From Desulfurobacterium atlanticum (GTDB lineage Bacteria > Aquificota > Aquificia > Desulfurobacteriales > Desulfurobacteriaceae): a DNA stretch of 64,000 nucleotides. Position numbers and translations under genes: made by a program. Below, piece after piece: positions 60,539 to 64,000 of this stretch (positions are counted from its first letter, which is position 1; the number at the start of each line of letters is the position of its first letter). The stretch spans positions 28,720 to 92,719 of the forward strand of contig NZ_FZOB01000007.1 of assembly GCF_900188395.1 (NCBI RefSeq), in the 5' to 3' direction. The notes below the pieces were generated by a model that had not been told where the DNA came from, searched no databases, and saw only the letters and a program-made list of their open reading frames with translations.

Positions 60539-62075
60539 ATTTAGAAACTTAACATTTAAGGGGAAGTATTTGCTTCCCCTTTTTTTGTTTGGTTTTTCTG
60601 TTTCTTTGTCTTCTTTATACTGTTTTTCAAAGCTGCATGAATTCAAGGTTCCTTTTCCTGGTTCAGATACTGCTTTTTACTGGTATATTGGTAGTGTTTT
60701 AAAAGAACATGGGATAATGACTTTCCATATAAAGCAATACTTTTTTTCACCGTTATATGCATTCTGTTTCTATGTTTTTTCCCTGTTGGGGAATAGTGTT
60801 TCTCTTGCCTGCTTTTTTAGTTCTTTCTGTTTTTTAGTTTCAGGAATTGCTTTGTTTTTTCTTGTTAAAGAGATTTTTAATTCACGTGTGGCTGCAATTT
60901 CAACTTTACTGTTTTACATTTATAAACCTCTTGTCTTTTATTCGTTTTTACCATTGAAAACAATGCCGTTTATACTTCTAACTTTAGTTTTCCTTCTTTT
61001 TACTCTAAGGGGCTTTAATAAGGAAAAAAATATTTATTTTTTTCTTGCTGGACTTGTTTCAAGTTTTTCTCTTTCCCTTGAAGGCCTTTTTTTGCCTGTA
61101 TTTATTACGGTGCTTTGCTTTTTTATTTTTAAAGGAAAAAGTTACTTTAAAAGGTTAGGATTTCTTTTCATTGGTTTTTTTCTTGGATTTTTGCCTTTTG
61201 GTTTGAGAAGCTACTATGTTTCAAAGTCATTTCAAGTTGCCCCTTCTCTTTTAGGTATCCATTTTTATATAGGGAATACTTTAGGTTCAGATGGGGTATA
61301 TAAAAAGGTAAAAGATATTAGGCCAAATGCGTTTGGTCATTTTTACGATGCAAAGGCTATAGCTGAAAAGGAAACAGGTAAAAAATTAACTCCGTCACAG
61401 GTTAATCTTTTCTGGCTGAAAAAAAGCTTTTCAATAATTACTGAAAAGCCTACAAGATTTGTTTCCCTGTTTTTAAGAAAAATTTTGCTTACAGTTAATG
61501 ATTTTGAAGTGCCAAATAATTTTAATTTTTATATTATTTCTAAAAAGATTCCCACTATTAGATATAACATTTTTTCTTTTTCTGTACTTTTTTCTTTCAG
61601 TATGGCCGGAATTGTTCTATATATTTTAATTGAACGGAAGATAAATCTATTTCTTTTACTAACTTTGGTTTATTCGCTATCTCTCTCTCTGTTTTTTATT
61701 GCATCCCGCTATAGGTTGCTTTTAGCTGTGTTTCTTTTACCTTTTGCGGGTTTTTTTGTTGTTGAACTTCTTAGATTTCAGAACAGGAAAATTTTATTTG
61801 TTTCATTTATAACAGGGATTTTTGCCTTTATGCTTTCAAAGATACCCATTTTTTCAGAACAGGCACGTATGACGATTAATATAAGCTATGAGAGAAGATT
61901 AAGATATGCGGAAATTTTGGACAGAATAGATAAGCAATATAAGTATGCATCTATGGAAAGAAAGAGAAAACTACTTCTTAAAAAAGCTGGATTATTTTAT
62001 AGATTCAAAATGGAAGAAATAGCCGAATACTTAAGAAGAAATGCAAAGAATCTGGAGGGTAAAGGTGAAAAATAG
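60519..62075 (+). CDS. GT39-like membrane glycosyltransferase
   Basis: Integral membrane protein of about 518 residues with some ten to twelve helices. It resembles the dolichyl-phosphate-mannose/ArnT (GT39/PF13231) group: a conserved acidic residue in an early loop (FPGSDTAFYWYIGSVLKEHG), then YFFSPLYAFCFYVFSLLG, which mirrors the P-x-Y segment of that group. A charged C-terminal tail faces the cytosol. Such enzymes move a sugar from a lipid carrier onto protein or lipid outside the membrane. The start is uncertain: the ATG used lies within the lipoprotein gene and upstream of a terminator, and a GTG seven codons earlier or later TTG codons are alternatives. It lies between two sequon-rich lipoprotein genes. 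Confidence 0.65.
   Translation: MLIYLSRFRNLTFKGKYLLPLFLFGFSVSLSSLYCFSKLHEFKVPFPGSDTAFYWYIGSVLKEHGIMTFHIKQYFFSPLYAFCFYVFSLLGNSVSLACFFSSFCFLVSGIALFFLVKEIFNSRVAAISTLLFYIYKPLVFYSFLPLKTMPFILLTLVFLLFTLRGFNKEKNIYFFLAGLVSSFSLSLEGLFLPVFITVLCFFIFKGKSYFKRLGFLFIGFFLGFLPFGLRSYYVSKSFQVAPSLLGIHFYIGNTLGSDGVYKKVKDIRPNAFGHFYDAKAIAEKETGKKLTPSQVNLFWLKKSFSIITEKPTRFVSLFLRKILLTVNDFEVPNNFNFYIISKKIPTIRYNIFSFSVLFSFSMAGIVLYILIERKINLFLLLTLVYSLSLSLFFIASRYRLLLAVFLLPFAGFFVVELLRFQNRKILFVSFITGIFAFMLSKIPIFSEQARMTINISYERRLRYAEILDRIDKQYKYASMERKRKLLLKKAGLFYRFKMEEIAEYLRRNAKNLEGKGEK
60558..60587 (+). terminator. Intrinsic terminator inside the start of the next ORF
   Basis: Nine-base-pair stem AAGGGGAAG/CTTCCCCTT with a six-base loop and a T-rich tail, 20 bases past the lipoprotein stop. 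It also codes for KGKYLLPLFLF of the following membrane protein if that starts upstream. Confidence 0.88.
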
Positions 62076-62445
62076 AATAATTTTTCTGTGTTTGGTTGCT
62101 TTTCTTTTCTCAGCTTTAAGTTGCGTGAGGAAGGAGGAAATGATTTTGGGAAAGTTTACTCAAAAAGAAACTTTCCCAAAAATAGGAACCATAATTTCAC
62201 TTTCTGAAAATTTTACCGGGAAAAAAGTAGTTTTGAAAGTTAGATGCCTTGGTTGGAGGGATTGTCCTGATAGTGTTATGGTAACGAGAAGTGATGTTGT
62301 TATTGCTGATGATACTGGATGTATTTACGTTAAAGGTGGTTTAAGGAGAAATTTGTGGGGGAAGCAGCTTATTGTTCATGGGACTGTTCATGTTTTAAAA
62401 GGTAAACCATACATGGAGGTGGATAGTGTTGAAGTCAAGGAATAA
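62065..62445 (+). CDS. Small OB-fold-like lipoprotein
   Basis: Lipoprotein of 126 residues. I use GTG behind GGAGGGTAAAG, which gives a good signal (RIIFLCLVAFLFSALSC, lipobox LSC). The mature part (about 35-125) is strand-rich with the order seen in periplasmic OB-folds (TGKKVVLKVRCLGW, GCIYVKGGLRRNLWGKQLIV, KPYMEVDSVEV). Two Cys in the fold (RCLGWRDC) may form a disulfide. Function unknown. It overlaps its neighbours at both ends. Confidence 0.7.
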   Translation: MKNRIIFLCLVAFLFSALSCVRKEEMILGKFTQKETFPKIGTIISLSENFTGKKVVLKVRCLGWRDCPDSVMVTRSDVVIADDTGCIYVKGGLRRNLWGKQLIVHGTVHVLKGKPYMEVDSVEVKE

Positions 62446-63805
62446 AAAAAGAGGTATGGTTATTTTATATTTGCTTTTTACTTTGTTTTTATCTTTTTCT
62501 TTTTATTCCTGTGGTGAGTCTGAGAATCCTGTATCTTACACAGGGCAAGAAGAGTCTTACGATGTTGGAAATGAAACCTCTGAAATAGAGAATACTACTT
62601 CATCAGAAAACGGGACATCTGAAACAGAAGAGGCTATTTCATCGGAGAATGAAACATCAAAGAGAAAATGGACATTTATGGTTTTTTTAAATGGAGATAA
62701 CGACCTTGAAAATTATGCGATATCTGATTTTCTTGAAATGTCAGAAGTTGGTTCAACTGATGACGTTGCTATTGTTGTTCTTATGGACAGGATAGATGGT
62801 TACTCTGATGAATATGGAGACTGGACTGGGTGTAAACTGTTTTATGTAGAAGGAGGAATGACTCCTACACCTGAAAATGCTACCGGAGATTGGGGTGAAT
62901 GTAATATGGGAAGTAACGAAACATTATCGGAGTTTCTTTCTTATGTGTCTAAGAATTATCCTGCTGAACACTATGCTCTTGTTTTATGGGATCACGGTGA
63001 TGGATGGAGAAGTTTAAATGGATGGCCTGATGTTAAGTTGTTTAAGATTGCCGGGCTTGATGATACTGATTATGATGAGCTTTACATAGATGAAGTTCAA
63101 CAGGCATTAAAAACAACCAACGCTTCTCTTGATCTTATAGGTTTTGATGAGTGTTTGATGGCAATGGTAGAGGTTGCTTATGAGTTTAAGGATTTTGCTG
63201 ATGTTATGGTTGCTTCTGAAAATACGGAGCCTGGCGATGGATGGGATTATAAGCCGTTCCTTGAGAGTCTGATAAGTAATCCTGATATGAATGCAACAGA
63301 GTTGGGAAAAGATATTATTGATGCTTTTGGGGAATACTATAGCGGTTATCCAGTAGGTGCAACATTATCTCTGATAGACCTTGGAAAGCTTGAAGACCTT
63401 GGAGAAGCGATAGACCGATTTTCTCGTCTTTATCCTATGGATTGGAATGCAGTTAGTATTTCGCTAAATTCTGTTCAGACTTTTAATTATGATGATTACG
63501 TGGATGTTTATGACTTTTTTAAAAAAATAAATGAAAATACACCTATGGAAGGAGCAGAAAGCGTTTCAGGAGAGATACTTTCCCTTCTAAATGAAACAGT
63601 TATTTACAGTTTTAGTAGTTCAGATATTTCTGCTTCCGGTTTATCCATCTATTTTCCAGAGCCCACCTGGTGGGATGATTTTTATAACGATACCCAGCAT
63701 GATTTTGTAAATGATACTGCGTGGAACATCTTTCTCTGGAGATACTATACCGGTGATAATGTAGATTTTGAGCCTTATGAGTATTCTGCTAATGTTACAG
63801 AGTAA
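62426..63805 (+). CDS. Clostripain-family (C11) cysteine peptidase lipoprotein
   Basis: Lipoprotein of 459 residues with lipobox Cys29 (FSFYSC), then a Glu/Ser/Thr/Asn-rich linker (about 30-80). The C11 peptidase domain follows: KWTFMVFLNGDNDLENYA at its start, catalytic His190 in LVLWDHGDGW, and catalytic Cys243 in IGFDECLMAMVE. It should cleave proteins at the cell surface, often after Arg/Lys. The linker and domain hold 12 N-x-S/T sequons. I use GTG behind GGAGGT, which keeps the charged n-region; an ATG ten codons later is possible. It overlaps the OB-fold gene by 20 bases. Confidence 0.87.
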   Translation: MLKSRNKKRGMVILYLLFTLFLSFSFYSCGESENPVSYTGQEESYDVGNETSEIENTTSSENGTSETEEAISSENETSKRKWTFMVFLNGDNDLENYAISDFLEMSEVGSTDDVAIVVLMDRIDGYSDEYGDWTGCKLFYVEGGMTPTPENATGDWGECNMGSNETLSEFLSYVSKNYPAEHYALVLWDHGDGWRSLNGWPDVKLFKIAGLDDTDYDELYIDEVQQALKTTNASLDLIGFDECLMAMVEVAYEFKDFADVMVASENTEPGDGWDYKPFLESLISNPDMNATELGKDIIDAFGEYYSGYPVGATLSLIDLGKLEDLGEAIDRFSRLYPMDWNAVSISLNSVQTFNYDDYVDVYDFFKKINENTPMEGAESVSGEILSLLNETVIYSFSSSDISASGLSIYFPEPTWWDDFYNDTQHDFVNDTAWNIFLWRYYTGDNVDFEPYEYSANVTE

Positions 63806-64000
63806 AAGGAAAAAAGCAGGCAAAATTCTTTTTTGGTAGGGGGTGAGCACATTCTCCCCACCCTTTTCCAATACCCCCAGCCTATTAGCCACCACAAAAA
63901 CATCCTCAAGCAGCACAACAGGGAAACAAGCAACATTAAGATTAAACAAACAATCCCACTTACTCTTTAAAACCTCAAAAGGCGTTCTCCCATTCATACC
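63641..64000 (-). CDS. Probable transposase, C-terminal part only
   Basis: Reading frame entering from beyond the right edge on the minus strand. Its first visible residues, MNGRTPFEVLKSKWDCLF and then NLNVACFPVVLLEDVF, look like the tail that follows an integrase-core catalytic domain in IS481/IS3-like transposases. Similarity appears to fade near 63830; the rest runs antisense through the 3' end of the peptidase gene and is probably read-through past the element's end. Inverted repeats cannot be checked because the other end lies outside the window. Confidence 0.5.
   Translation of the reverse strand, partial: GMNGRTPFEVLKSKWDCLFNLNVACFPVVLLEDVFVVANRLGVLEKGGENVLTPYQKRILPAFFLLLCNISRILIRLKIYIITGIVSPEKDVPRSIIYKIMLGIVIKIIPPGGLWKIDG

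Noticed and set aside
63806-63870. Terminator after the clostripain-family gene
   Set aside because: A G-rich and a C-rich run face each other, but they pair poorly and no stable stem with a T-tract results.

Overview
The window looks like chromosomal DNA of a thermophilic, anaerobic, chemolithotroph-like bacterium, most plausibly Aquificota of the Desulfurobacterium/Thermovibrio kind. This is inferred from AT-rich, densely packed genes, lysine/glutamate-rich proteins, a DUF505-type protein, an inositol-1-phosphate synthase, a family-4 uracil-DNA glycosylase and a methanogen-like sulfopyruvate decarboxylase. No rRNA or tRNA was seen, so the placement rests on gene content only.

Layout. (1) 1-7532: an uptake and phosphoester-hydrolysis operon holding parts of two ABC importers, a cytosolic nucleotide-pyrophosphatase-like phosphodiesterase and a double metallophosphoesterase. 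(2) 7529-10464, minus strand: fused ComDE-like decarboxylase, a PflX-like radical SAM protein and a dihydrouridine synthase. (3) 10590-21917: housekeeping genes (hslU, M24 peptidase, fabG, acpP, YhaM-like nuclease, purM, purN, an M16-like protein without its zinc motif, DUF523, a nitronate monooxygenase-like flavoprotein, a CpoB-like lipoprotein, inositol-phosphate synthase). (4) 21958-26746, minus strand: rlmD-pyrD-small protein-mtnP, plus hsp20 and a BI-1 protein. (5) 26906-36459: rplU-rpmA, a DsbC-like protein, pyrE, a polyprenyl synthase, rarA, aroE, an MgtC-like protein and panD. (6) 36557-40797: four uncharacterised genes around a divergent promoter region: a membrane pair on the minus strand, and DUF505 plus a protein with an internal duplication on the plus strand. 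This is my best candidate for an undescribed system. (7) 40886-41050: a 145-bp MITE-like element with terminal inverted repeats and a 10-bp target duplication that copies the ribosome-binding site of the next gene. (8) 41057-46089: M20 amidohydrolase, then on the minus strand DUF2062-dapF-udg-ogt and a PEGA/beta-barrel-like protein. (9) 46201-55929: a type II secretion operon in the order G-I-J-K-L-M-N-C-D-E-F. (10) 56081-63805: a 1485-residue surface lipoprotein, a GT39-like membrane glycosyltransferase, an OB-fold-like lipoprotein and a clostripain-family lipoprotein. The two larger lipoproteins carry many N-x-S/T sequons. The window ends in the tail of a probable transposase.

Most genes sit in tight operons with 1-16 bp overlaps, and several use GTG or TTG starts with a Shine-Dalgarno inside the preceding gene. 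The clearest intrinsic terminators are at 21934, 25411, 40821 and 60558. Every stretch between genes is shorter than about 300 bases.
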